Source: Pelagibacteraceae bacterium AG-426-I15
GTDB taxonomy: Bacteria; Pseudomonadota; Alphaproteobacteria; Pelagibacterales; Pelagibacteraceae
Direction of reading: 5' to 3'
Assembly: GCA_003213135.1 (NCBI GenBank)
Contig: QCNT01000001.1
Coordinates: forward strand, 272,767-336,766
DNA length: 64,000 bases
The position numbers and the translations under genes were made by a program. Below the pieces are notes generated by a model. It was not told the DNA's origin. It saw only the letters and a list, made by a program, of their open reading frames with translations, and searched no databases. The number at the start of each line of letters is the position of its first letter. Positions within the stretch are counted from its first letter, which is position 1. This document shows positions 8,592 to 16,339 of the stretch, piece by piece.

Positions 8592-9620
8592 ATGAGAAAA
8601 GATTTAATAATAATAAACAATGAAAAATGTTTAGAAAAATCTGAAACCTATTATTGCGAAAATATAGAAATAAGTTCTATAAATGATCTTTTAAGTAAAA
8701 AATTTAATGTTAAATTAATTTTAAGAAAATCAAATATAAATCCTATTCATAGAATTAAAAATAATAATGTATTTGCATGCTCTAATATTTTTTCGTTTAT
8801 TAAGAATATTATTAATATAGCTTCAAAAAAAAATTCTATTTGTTTAATAATTGCTGTAACACCGTATACCTTTGCATCTTTTTTATTTCTTATATTATTT
8901 AAAAGAGAAATTTTTCTTTATTTAAGAAGTGATGGCAAGAAAGAGATATCTGCAATTTTTGGAAAAAAAATTTCAATTATTTATAAAATAATCGAAAATA
9001 TCATGGTAAAATTTTGTAATCTAATTGTAGTAAATAATATAATAGTAAAGAAAAAAAAATTTCAAATTGTAAACCCATCTCAAATTGACGAAGATTGGAC
9101 TAAAAATATTAAAAAGTCCAATAGAAATCAAATAAAATTACTTTATGTAGGAAGATTAAAAATTGAAAAAGGTATTTATTCTTTAATTGATATTTTTAAT
9201 AAAATTAAATTTCAAGATAAGAAAATTCTACTTACTTTAATAGGACAAGGAAAAAAACCAACTGAGATTAATGAAAGAATAAAATTTATAAATCCTATAT
9301 CAAAAAAAGAGGATTTAATTAAACAATATGATGCACATGATATTTTTATATTGCCATCTTTTACCGAAGGGCAACCTCAGGTACTAATTGAAAGTTTAAT
9401 AAGACAAAGGCCTGTTATTGTTTTCAAAGAAATACAGCATGTCCGCCAAAATTATAAAGGCGTGTTTGTGGTTGATAGAAATGCAAAAGATTTATTTAAT
9501 AAAATAAAGTTTATAGATAAAAATTATGAGCAAATTTTAAGCGAAATGAAAACAAACAAATACCCAACCAAGGAAAATTTTTTAAATCAGTTAGATGCAA
9601 TATTTAAAATGGGCGTGTAG
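8592..9620 (+). CDS. Glycosyltransferase family 4
   Basis: A GT-B retaining transferase of 342 residues. The N-terminal domain is weakly conserved. The C-terminal domain has LLYVGRLKIEKGIYSLIDIF near 180-199, LTLIGQGKKP, HDIFILPSFTEGQPQVLIES (the E-x7-E type motif) near 251-270, and RQRPVIVF. It is the last gene of the polysaccharide island. Its final three sense codons and stop (ATG GGC GTG TAG) overlap the tRNA-Val gene, which starts at 9611, so the C-terminal Gly-Val is encoded by the tRNA acceptor stem. Substrate unknown. Confidence 0.8.
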   Translation: MRKDLIIINNEKCLEKSETYYCENIEISSINDLLSKKFNVKLILRKSNINPIHRIKNNNVFACSNIFSFIKNIINIASKKNSICLIIAVTPYTFASFLFLILFKREIFLYLRSDGKKEISAIFGKKISIIYKIIENIMVKFCNLIVVNNIIVKKKKFQIVNPSQIDEDWTKNIKKSNRNQIKLLYVGRLKIEKGIYSLIDIFNKIKFQDKKILLTLIGQGKKPTEINERIKFINPISKKEDLIKQYDAHDIFILPSFTEGQPQVLIESLIRQRPVIVFKEIQHVRQNYKGVFVVDRNAKDLFNKIKFIDKNYEQILSEMKTNKYPTKENFLNQLDAIFKMGV

Positions 9621-9685
9621 TTCAATGGTAGAACGCTACGTTGACATCGTAGAGGTCATAAGTTCGATTCTTATCACGCCCACCA
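9611..9685 (+). tRNA. tRNA-Val (anticodon GAC)
   Basis: A complete cloverleaf can be drawn. The acceptor stem is GGGCGTG with CACGCCC, the D arm is GTTC...GAAC, and the anticodon stem CTACG/CGTAG encloses loop TTGACAT, giving anticodon GAC. The T arm is ATAAG TTCGATT CTTAT. The discriminator is A and the 3' CCA is encoded. The first 10 nt overlap the stop of the preceding glycosyltransferase gene. Confidence 0.93.
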
Positions 9686-9747
9686 AACCCAAGAAGATTA
9701 GCCACTAAATAGTATTTACAATGTGGAAAAAAAATAATATAAATTCG

Positions 9748-9866
9748 TGCCTGGTGATTATTGCGAAGGGGTAATACCCGATCCCATTCCGAACTCGGAA
9801 GTCAAGCCCTTCAGCGCCGATGGTACTTTGTCTTAAGATATGGGAGAGTAGGTCGTTGCCAGGCTT
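9748..9866 (+). rRNA. rrf: 5S ribosomal RNA
   Basis: About 119 nt with the 5S hallmarks. The terminal helix pairs GCCTGG (9749-9754) with CCAGGC (9859-9864). Loop B/C sequence ATCCCATTCCGAACTCGGAA and the 3' part ATGGTACT...TATGGGAGAGTAGGTCG are conserved. It is not preceded by 23S. It follows a polysaccharide island and tRNA-Val, which fits the SAR11 arrangement of 5S detached from 16S-23S. End positions are accurate to a few bases. Confidence 0.93.
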
Positions 9867-9874
9867 AAATAATT

Positions 9875-10000
9875 ATGAAAATCTCTAGTTCACTTAAATC
9901 CCTAAAAAAAAGAGATCTTAACTCAAAAATGGTTAAGAGACGTGGAAAAATTTATATAATTAATAAAAAAAAACCTAAATTTAAAGCTAGACAAGGCTAA
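9875..10000 (+). CDS. rpmJ: 50S ribosomal protein L36
   Basis: A 41-residue basic protein beginning [14 protein letters not shown] and ending KPKFKARQG, which is the L36 signature (KxxSSLKS...RRRGxxYVINKxxPRFKARQG). It contains no Cys, so it is the zinc-free variant lacking the C-x2-C...C-x-H ribbon ligands. It lies just 8 nt after the 5S 3' end. It may be expressed by read-through from the rRNA transcript or from a promoter in the 5S region. L36 binds 23S rRNA at the base of the L7/L12 stalk. Confidence 0.9.
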   Translation: MKISSSLKSLKKRDLNSKMVKRRGKIYIINKKKPKFKARQG

Positions 10001-10009
10001 ATTTTCTTA

Positions 10010-11089
10010 ATGAACGTAGGGTCAACAAAAGAAAAAAATCCAGAAAAAAGAATATCAATTACACCTGATACATCTAAAAGTTTTAAAAATCTTGGTTTAA
10101 ATATTTTTTTAGAAAAAGGATATGGGGATAGTCTTGGTTATACTGATAAAAATTATAAAGATACTGGCGCAGAAATTCTAAATAGTTCTGAAGAAGTCTT
10201 ATCTAGGTCAAATTTACTTTGTAAAGTTAATTTTCCTACAGAAAAAGAGTTAAGTATCATTAAAGAAAATACACATTTAATTGTCTCAAACTATAACCCA
10301 GAAATAGAAAAAAAATTTTTAAATAATAAAATTAAAATTTTTGCATTAAATTTACTTCCTAGAATTACAAGAGCCCAATCTATGGACGTATTATCTTCTC
10401 AAGCTAATCTTGCTGGTTACAGAGCAGTTATAGAGTCGATCTATGAATATCAGAAAGCAGTTCCAATGATGATGACTGCAGCAGGCACGGTTCCAGCAGC
10501 TAAAGTTTTAGTAGTTGGTGCTGGAGTTGCCGGTCTACAAGCAATTGCAACTGCAAAAAGGTTGGGAGCAATTGTTTCAGCCACAGATGTAAGACTGACT
10601 GCAAAAGAACAGGTTGAAAGTTTAGGTGGAAAATTTTTGACTGTGGAGGGTTCTGAAAATTTAGAAACAAAAGGTGGTTATGCTAAAGAAGCAAGTGAGG
10701 ATTTTAAAAAGAAACAAGCGGAAATGTTGGAAAATGCAGCTTCAAAAAATGATATTATTATTTGTACAGCTTTAATACCCGGAAGACCTGCACCAAGAAT
10801 TATAACAGAAAAAATGATAGATAAGATGAAATCTGGATCTGTTATTTTTGACTTAGCCGTTGCCCAAGGTGGAAACGCAGCTTACTCTGAAGTAGATAAG
10901 ATTGTTAATAAAAATGGTACAAAAATAATTGGAATATCTAATGTTATGAATAAATTACCTTTAACAGCGTCAAATTTATATGCAAAAAATTTATTTAGTT
11001 TTGTTAGAAATCTTTACAGTAGAGAAAAAAAACAATTTGTTATTAATCTTGAAGATGAAATTATTAAAAATACTTTGTTAAAGGAGTAG
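10010..11089 (+). CDS. pntA: NAD(P) transhydrogenase subunit alpha, part 1 (NAD-binding domain)
   Basis: The soluble dI domain (359 residues) of the proton-translocating transhydrogenase, which reduces NADP+ with NADH at the cost of proton-motive force. The N-terminus carries the alanine-dehydrogenase-like pattern KNPEKRISITPDT. MMTAAGTVPAAKVLVVGAGV leads into the NAD-binding GAGVAGLQAIATAKRLGA (about 171-188). The loop VFDLAVAQGGN region also matches. It ends where single-chain PntA would continue into membrane helices. Those are the separate next gene 7 nt downstream, a three-polypeptide layout as in Rhodospirillum. Confidence 0.93.
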   Translation: MNVGSTKEKNPEKRISITPDTSKSFKNLGLNIFLEKGYGDSLGYTDKNYKDTGAEILNSSEEVLSRSNLLCKVNFPTEKELSIIKENTHLIVSNYNPEIEKKFLNNKIKIFALNLLPRITRAQSMDVLSSQANLAGYRAVIESIYEYQKAVPMMMTAAGTVPAAKVLVVGAGVAGLQAIATAKRLGAIVSATDVRLTAKEQVESLGGKFLTVEGSENLETKGGYAKEASEDFKKKQAEMLENAASKNDIIICTALIPGRPAPRIITEKMIDKMKSGSVIFDLAVAQGGNAAYSEVDKIVNKNGTKIIGISNVMNKLPLTASNLYAKNLFSFVRNLYSREKKQFVINLEDEIIKNTLLKE

Positions 11090-11096
11090 AATTATT

Positions 11097-11405
11097 ATGG
11101 AAATAGACCCGTTTATATTTAGATTTAGTATTTTTATTTTAGCAATCTTCGTAGGTTATTATGTTGTCTGGAGTGTTACGCCCTCACTTCACACTCCTCT
11201 AATGTCTGTGACTAATGCGATATCCTCAGTGATTATTGTTGGAGCAATTATAGCTGCATTAGCAGGTTCATCAGAAAACATTTTTGAAACATCAAATATC
11301 TTTGGATTTTTAGCTATAGTTTTAGCTGCAGTAAATATTTTCGGTGGATTCTTAGTAACTCAAAGAATGCTTCAAATGTATAAGAAAAAGAAGAAGAATA
11401 AATAA
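11097..11405 (+). CDS. pntAB: NAD(P) transhydrogenase subunit alpha, part 2 (membrane)
   Basis: A small membrane protein of 102 residues, the dII portion of the alpha subunit. Three to four hydrophobic segments are visible. Conserved features are VVWSVTPSLHTPLMSVTNAISSVI-type sequence (about 22-45) and FGGFLVTQRMLQMYKKKKK at the C-terminus. It lies in the inner membrane and joins PntB in forming the proton channel. It starts 7 nt after part 1 and overlaps pntB by 1 nt (TAATG), so the three subunits are translationally linked. Confidence 0.93.
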   Translation: MEIDPFIFRFSIFILAIFVGYYVVWSVTPSLHTPLMSVTNAISSVIIVGAIIAALAGSSENIFETSNIFGFLAIVLAAVNIFGGFLVTQRMLQMYKKKKKNK

Positions 11406-12802
11406 TGATATCAGCAAACCTATCAGCAATATTTTATTTAATTTCTGGAATACTTTTCATTCTTGCACTCAGAGGTCTTTCTTCGCCTGAAACATCTAGG
11501 CAGGGAAACCTTTTTGGAATCCTAGGAATGATAATTGCTATAACTGTTACTTTTCTAACAGTAGGTAACTTTTCTACTTCAACAATTTATGTGTTTATAT
11601 TTTTACTTATTGGTGGAGCAATCGGAGCATTTATCGCTTTTAAAATTCCAATGACTGCTATGCCAGAGTTAGTAGCTGGTTTTCATAGTCTTGTTGGTTT
11701 AGCTGCAGTTTTTGTAGCTATATCTGCATTTAAAAATCCAGAAGCTTTTAACCTTGGTATCCCAGGCGATATAAAACTGGCAAGCTTAATTGAGATGTCA
11801 ATTGGTGCAGCAGTAGGTGCAATTACCTTTTCTGGTTCAATAATAGCTTTTTTAAAACTAAGAGGAATAATGTCAGGATCGCCTATTACTTTTCCTGGCC
11901 AACACATTGTTAATTTATTAATTGGAATATCAATTTTTGTATTAATTTATTTTTTATGTAGCTCACAGTCAGAAAGCTTCTTTTGGAGCATGATCGCAAT
12001 ATCTTTTTTAATTGGCGTTCTTTTAATTATTCCAATTGGTGGAGCAGATATGCCTGTGGTAATTTCAATGTTAAATTCTTACTCAGGTTGGGCGGCAGCT
12101 GGTATTGGTTTTACTTTAGAAAATACTGCATTAATAATAACAGGAGCACTTGTAGGATCATCTGGTGCAATTCTTTCATATATAATGTGTAAGGGAATGA
12201 ATAGATCATTCTTTAGTGTGATACTTGGTGGATTTGGGGGAGATGCAAGCGTTAGCAAAGATAAGAAAAAAGATCAAAAGCCAGTTAAAAGTGGTAATGC
12301 AGAAGACGCAGCATTTCTTTTAAAAAATGCTTCCTCAGTAATTATTGTTCCAGGGTATGGTATGGCAGTTGCACAAGCTCAACATGCATTAAGGGAGATG
12401 GTAGATACTTTAAAGAAAAACGATATTAAAGTTTCTTATGCTGTTCACCCTGTAGCTGGAAGAATGCCTGGACACATGAATGTTTTATTAGCAGAGGCTA
12501 ACGTGCCATATGATGAAGTATTTGAATTAGACGATATTAATAATGACTTTGCAAATACAGATGTTGCTTTTGTCATAGGTGCTAATGATGTAACAAATCC
12601 AGTTGCAAAAACTGATCCGCAAAGCCCAATTTTTGGAATGCCTGTATTAGATGTGGAAAAATGTAAGTCAGTTTTATTTGTTAAAAGAAGTTTATCCCCA
12701 GGATATGCAGGTGTCGATAACGAACTATTCTATAGAGAAAATACAATGATGTTATTTGCTGATGCAAAAAAAATGACAGAAGATATAGTTAAGAATATTT
12801 AA
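11405..12802 (+). CDS. pntB: NAD(P) transhydrogenase subunit beta
   Basis: 465 residues. The N-terminal half has about nine membrane helices (residues about 5-275) with the channel region MPELVAGFHSLVGLAAVF. The C-terminal dIII domain binds NADP(H), with VPGYGMAVAQAQHALREM (about 314-331) and HPVAGRMPGHMNVLLAEANV following. GANDVTNPVAKTDPQSPIFG and KRSLSPGYAGVDN are near-invariant in PntB. It completes the pntA-pntAB-pntB operon. It is followed after 2 nt by a transaldolase-like gene, so NADPH supply and pentose-phosphate carbon flow may be co-expressed. Confidence 0.95.
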   Translation: MISANLSAIFYLISGILFILALRGLSSPETSRQGNLFGILGMIIAITVTFLTVGNFSTSTIYVFIFLLIGGAIGAFIAFKIPMTAMPELVAGFHSLVGLAAVFVAISAFKNPEAFNLGIPGDIKLASLIEMSIGAAVGAITFSGSIIAFLKLRGIMSGSPITFPGQHIVNLLIGISIFVLIYFLCSSQSESFFWSMIAISFLIGVLLIIPIGGADMPVVISMLNSYSGWAAAGIGFTLENTALIITGALVGSSGAILSYIMCKGMNRSFFSVILGGFGGDASVSKDKKKDQKPVKSGNAEDAAFLLKNASSVIIVPGYGMAVAQAQHALREMVDTLKKNDIKVSYAVHPVAGRMPGHMNVLLAEANVPYDEVFELDDINNDFANTDVAFVIGANDVTNPVAKTDPQSPIFGMPVLDVEKCKSVLFVKRSLSPGYAGVDNELFYRENTMMLFADAKKMTEDIVKNI

Positions 12803-12804
12803 AA

Positions 12805-13506
12805 ATGCCTAAAACTAAAATTTTTTGTGATATTGCCGACAGCAAGACAATTAACAAATTCAATAAAAAATCAATTGTTAATGGTTTTACTACTAATCCA
12901 AGTTTAATGAGAAAAGCTGGTGCCAAAAGTTATGAAAAATATTCAAAAATTTTACTTAAAATATGTAAAAAGAAACCAATTTCTTTAGAAGTTTTTGCAG
13001 ACAATTTTAAAGATATGGAAAAACAAGCTTTGAAAATAAACTCTTGGGGGAAAAATATTTACGTTAAAATTCCTGTAGTAAACAGTAAAGGCAAGTTCAC
13101 CGGTCAACTAATAAGAAAATTAAACAAAAGAAGAATTAAACTTAACATAACTGCTGTTTATACAATCGCTCAGGTTAAGAAGATTAATAAATGTCTTGAT
13201 AACAAAACCAATTCAATCATTTCAATTTTTTCTGGTCGTATGGCTGATGTTGGGAAAGATCCAGTACCTATTATTAAAAAAGCTGTACAAATGACCAATA
13301 AAAAAAATAAGGTTGAAATACTTTGGGCAAGCGTAAGAGAGCCATATAACTATATTCAAGCCAAACAATTAGGTTGCCAAATCATCACCATGCCACCTAA
13401 AATAATTGAAAAAGTATCTAATTTTGGAAAGTCATTTGACCGACTAACCAAAGATACTGTGATAGCATTCTTAAAAGATAGTAGAAAATCACAGTTTAGA
13501 ATTTAG
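12805..13506 (+). CDS. Transaldolase family protein (TalC/fructose-6-phosphate aldolase type)
   Basis: A short transaldolase-family (beta/alpha)8 barrel of 233 residues, closer in size to TalC/FSA (about 215-220) than to classical TalB (about 315). The N-terminus is IFCDIADSKTI, then GFTTNPSLMRKAG. The Schiff-base Lys is in NIYVKIPVV at K88. LNITAVYTIAQ and SIFSGRMADVGKDP follow, then EILWASVREPYNYIQA. The substrate (sedoheptulose 7-phosphate transfer or aldol cleavage) cannot be separated from sequence alone. It follows pntB by 2 nt. Transketolase is encoded at 35531-37513, so a working non-oxidative pentose phosphate branch is plausible. Confidence 0.82.
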   Translation: MPKTKIFCDIADSKTINKFNKKSIVNGFTTNPSLMRKAGAKSYEKYSKILLKICKKKPISLEVFADNFKDMEKQALKINSWGKNIYVKIPVVNSKGKFTGQLIRKLNKRRIKLNITAVYTIAQVKKINKCLDNKTNSIISIFSGRMADVGKDPVPIIKKAVQMTNKKNKVEILWASVREPYNYIQAKQLGCQIITMPPKIIEKVSNFGKSFDRLTKDTVIAFLKDSRKSQFRI

Positions 13507-13567
13507 GTTTTCTCAAAAAAATATAGTCAAAATTGAAAAATATAGAATAATTTGGTTAAATATAAAA

Positions 13568-14380
13568 ATGAAAAATATTTATACTTGGGCGGCTAATCCT
13601 GCAAAAAGAACTGTCACTGTAGATGATATTATAAAAGCTAAAGGAAAAAAAATTCTTACACAAGTAACTGCAAATAATTCATTAGAGGCAAAAGCAGCTG
13701 AAGAAGCTGGTTTTGACATGATAATAGGAAGTGCTTCAAATGTTAAGAAGGTTCGGGGAGGATCTAAATCTCTTTTTTATACAGCAGCACTTGAACTACA
13801 TAATTATCCTACAGCCGAAGATGTGTTACGTGGTGCCTTTAAAGCTTTAGAGAATGGTGCTGATGCGGTTATGACTGCTAGAAGTATGGATGTTGTTACT
13901 ATGCTTGCAAAAGAAGATGTTCCAGTTATGGGTCATTTAGGTTTAGTTCCTAGAAAATCAACATGGATTGGTGGATTAAGAGCTGTAGGTAAAACTGCTG
14001 ATGAAGCATACGAATTATATAAAAAATTTAAACGTTTAGAAGATGCTGGTGCCTTTTCAGCCGAATGTGAAGTTATTCCTGAAAATATTATGGGGGAAAT
14101 ATCTAAAAGGACAAGTATTGTTACTGTATCTCTTGGATCTGGAAAAAAAGCCGATGTTATGTATCTCTTCATGAATGATATCTGTGGTGAGCAAGAAAAG
14201 TCCCCTAGACATGCAAAAGCTTATACAAATTTAAAAAAGATGAAAGATGAAATTGAAATCGAAAGAGTTAAAGCCTTAAAAGCATTTATTAAAGATAGTT
14301 TAGAGGGGAAGTTTCCTGGGCCTGAAAATTCAGTAAATGTTAGTGAAGAAATTCTAGAAAATTTTAAAAAGAAACTTTAA
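13568..14380 (+). CDS. PanB-like protein (ketopantoate hydroxymethyltransferase family) lacking canonical metal ligands
   Basis: A 270-residue PEP-mutase/PanB-fold protein. The C-terminal two thirds align with PanB by eye: VMGHLGLVPRKSTWIGGLRA near 121-140, LEDAGAFSAECEVIPENI near 157-174 including the Glu used for catalysis, and a KFPGPENSV tail. The N-terminal metal-site motifs differ. The VGDS of PanB is replaced by IIGSAS, the DLPF Asp motif is absent, and the KIEGG Glu motif reads MTARS. Loss of three Mg2+ ligands argues against ordinary ketopantoate synthesis. No panC neighbour is present. The stop overlaps the convergent EamA gene. The fold call is good; the reaction is unknown. Confidence 0.72.
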   Translation: MKNIYTWAANPAKRTVTVDDIIKAKGKKILTQVTANNSLEAKAAEEAGFDMIIGSASNVKKVRGGSKSLFYTAALELHNYPTAEDVLRGAFKALENGADAVMTARSMDVVTMLAKEDVPVMGHLGLVPRKSTWIGGLRAVGKTADEAYELYKKFKRLEDAGAFSAECEVIPENIMGEISKRTSIVTVSLGSGKKADVMYLFMNDICGEQEKSPRHAKAYTNLKKMKDEIEIERVKALKAFIKDSLEGKFPGPENSVNVSEEILENFKKKL

Positions 14381-15300
14381 TCTTTTTTAATAGGGATAGT
14401 CGGGTGTCTAGCTGTTGAAGTAACAATATTTTTCTTAAGCTGCATTTCTCTAAACACAATATATAAACCTGCGCCTATTATTATTATATTTCCGATATAA
14501 TTATTTAATGTTGGAATTTCAGAGAAAATAAAATAACCCACCAAAACCCCACCAAATATTTGCACATAAAGAATTGAGCCAAAAATAGCTCCCGGTAAAT
14601 GTCTTGCCGCATTTACCACAAAAATTGTTGCAATTCCCCTCATTAACCCTGCTGCTCCATTCAACATTAAGTGGTCTAAAGAGACTGGTTTAAAAATAAA
14701 TAAGGCAAAAATTCCAGTAAAAATAATCATCAATGCTTTACCGTAAATTAAAAATGAAAATAAATTTTCTTTAATGCCGTACTTTCTAACTATTAAATAA
14801 CTTGCTGAAGCAAATATTGGGCAGAAAAGTGCTAAAAAAATATAATTATCATACTCTGTACCAAAAGGATTAATGGAAATTATTGCTCCAATAAAACCAA
14901 TCAATATTGCTGTAAACCTTTTCCATCTTACCACTTCACCTAAAAAGAAAACTGATCCAATTGTAATCATTAAAGGTATCAAGAATACAATGCTGTACAT
15001 CGTAACCATTGGTAATCGGTAAAAACCGGTGTAACCGAAAAATAATGCTAAAGCCATTGTTAAAGCTCTAAAAAAGTGAACTGTAAAATTAGCTTTTTTT
15101 AATTTTCTCCAACCATTTAAAGTTTGCGTGTATAAAACAATAGGAATTAAAGCGAACCAAGAATTTACAAAAATAATTTGAACAATTGAATAATCTGAAC
15201 CTAAATATTTAACAATTGAATCACTTCCTACAAATAGGCAATAAGCAAAGCATGCAAGAATGAAGTCTGTAAGGTAGACCCTTTCCGTAACTGATTTCAT
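14377..15300 (-). CDS. EamA/DMT-family transporter
   Basis: A polytopic inner-membrane protein of 307 residues with about ten hydrophobic helices in two EamA-like repeats, the pattern of the drug/metabolite transporter superfamily. Typical pieces are VFLIPLMITIGSVFFLGEVV at the end of the first repeat and GAIFGSILYVQIFGGVLVGY in the second. It lies 3 nt after the PhyH gene on the minus strand, downstream of livJ-livM-livG, so it may belong to that operon. DMT members usually export metabolites. The substrate is unknown. It converges on the PanB-like gene with overlapping stop codons. Confidence 0.85.
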   Translation of the reverse strand: MKSVTERVYLTDFILACFAYCLFVGSDSIVKYLGSDYSIVQIIFVNSWFALIPIVLYTQTLNGWRKLKKANFTVHFFRALTMALALFFGYTGFYRLPMVTMYSIVFLIPLMITIGSVFFLGEVVRWKRFTAILIGFIGAIISINPFGTEYDNYIFLALFCPIFASASYLIVRKYGIKENLFSFLIYGKALMIIFTGIFALFIFKPVSLDHLMLNGAAGLMRGIATIFVVNAARHLPGAIFGSILYVQIFGGVLVGYFIFSEIPTLNNYIGNIIIIGAGLYIVFREMQLKKNIVTSTARHPTIPIKKD

Positions 15301-15303
15301 TAA

Positions 15304-16293
15304 TTAATTTAATTTCTTAGAATAATCTTGCTTGGAATGTTTATAAACAGGTAAATAATATTTAAATGTATAACCCTTGTTTAATGATTTCATGTAAGCT
15401 TTGTTCCAAAGAGCAACCCATTGCTGGTAAGTTTTAACTTTGATTTTTTCTTTTTTGGCACTTCTTACATAAAAACTTGGTAGTGGCTCTCTACCTGAAC
15501 TTTGACCAGCTTTATGAAATCTAATGTCCATACTTATCCTAATATTTTTCGAAACATTTGGAAGAGAACAGTGAATCAATCTTTTATCTAAAATAATTAT
15601 ATCGCCAACATCAGCTTCAAGTGGAACCATTTTGCTATATTTATGGATAAGTTCTGAATTTTTTATTTCCACCTGACCTTTTGATCCGTGGTGGTGATTT
15701 AACAAACCTAGTTTATTACTTTTAGGTACAGCCAACATACAGCCGTTCTTAGCATTAGTTTTTGTAAATGGTATCCAGACTGTCACCAAGTCAGTTTTGA
15801 ATCTTGCTTTTTTATTTATAGTTCCTTCATCTTGGTGCCATGGTGTTCTACCAATTAAACCATCCATAAAATTTTTACCTGAATTTATATTTGGTTTTTT
15901 CACCCTAAAAGTTTGAACTGGATTTGAAAAAATTTCTTTACCAATAATTTTCTCAACTACATTTAAAATTTTATCCGATTTAATTAGATTGAATATTGAT
16001 TCAGGATTAAAATATTCAACATTTTCATGTTTTTTAAAGTTTTGTGGGGGTCTATTATTAAAAATCTTTTCAAAAGTTAACCCAGATTTTTTAGTCAATG
16101 CAAAGTATTTATCCTGAAACTTTAATTTAAATAATCTTTTCGCTTCCTTTGTTGTAAAGTATTTTTCTATTAGTTTATCAGCTTTTGCTTCTAAATCATT
16201 GAGTACTGGCTTGATATCTTTTTGAAAATTAAGGACGTTTCTTATTCTTATGAAACCTTTGGCTTTTAGCTCTTTATTTATTTTGTTTTTCAC
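15304..16293 (-). CDS. Phytanoyl-CoA dioxygenase (PhyH) family 2-oxoglutarate/Fe(II) oxygenase
   Basis: A 329-residue member of the PhyH family of non-heme iron oxygenases, which hydroxylate substrates using O2 and 2-oxoglutarate. The iron ligands are visible as H153-x-D155 in WHQDEG and H241 in LIHCSLPN. R252 in IRISMDIR fits the 2-oxoglutarate carboxylate anchor. The strand VTVWIPFTKTNAKNGCMLAV between them is typical. It lies 46 nt after livG and 3 nt before the EamA gene on the same strand, so it may act on what the LIV-type importer brings in. PhyH proteins are diverse and the substrate cannot be inferred. Confidence 0.85.
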   Translation of the reverse strand: MKNKINKELKAKGFIRIRNVLNFQKDIKPVLNDLEAKADKLIEKYFTTKEAKRLFKLKFQDKYFALTKKSGLTFEKIFNNRPPQNFKKHENVEYFNPESIFNLIKSDKILNVVEKIIGKEIFSNPVQTFRVKKPNINSGKNFMDGLIGRTPWHQDEGTINKKARFKTDLVTVWIPFTKTNAKNGCMLAVPKSNKLGLLNHHHGSKGQVEIKNSELIHKYSKMVPLEADVGDIIILDKRLIHCSLPNVSKNIRISMDIRFHKAGQSSGREPLPSFYVRSAKKEKIKVKTYQQWVALWNKAYMKSLNKGYTFKYYLPVYKHSKQDYSKKLN

Positions 16294-16339
16294 AGTATTA
16301 GAATGTTAATTTATTAACTAAAATCATATACCGCTTGTA

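Noticed and set aside
9686..9747. Small RNA or gene between tRNA-Val and 5S rRNA
   Set aside because: 62 nt of A+T-rich spacer without a plausible frame or stable stem; most likely a processed spacer.
11983..12192. 69-codon plus-strand frame within pntB
   Set aside because: Out-of-frame overlap with the conserved membrane region of PntB.
13568..14380. Annotation as true panB (ketopantoate hydroxymethyltransferase)
   Set aside because: The Mg2+-ligand motifs are missing, so only family membership is claimed.
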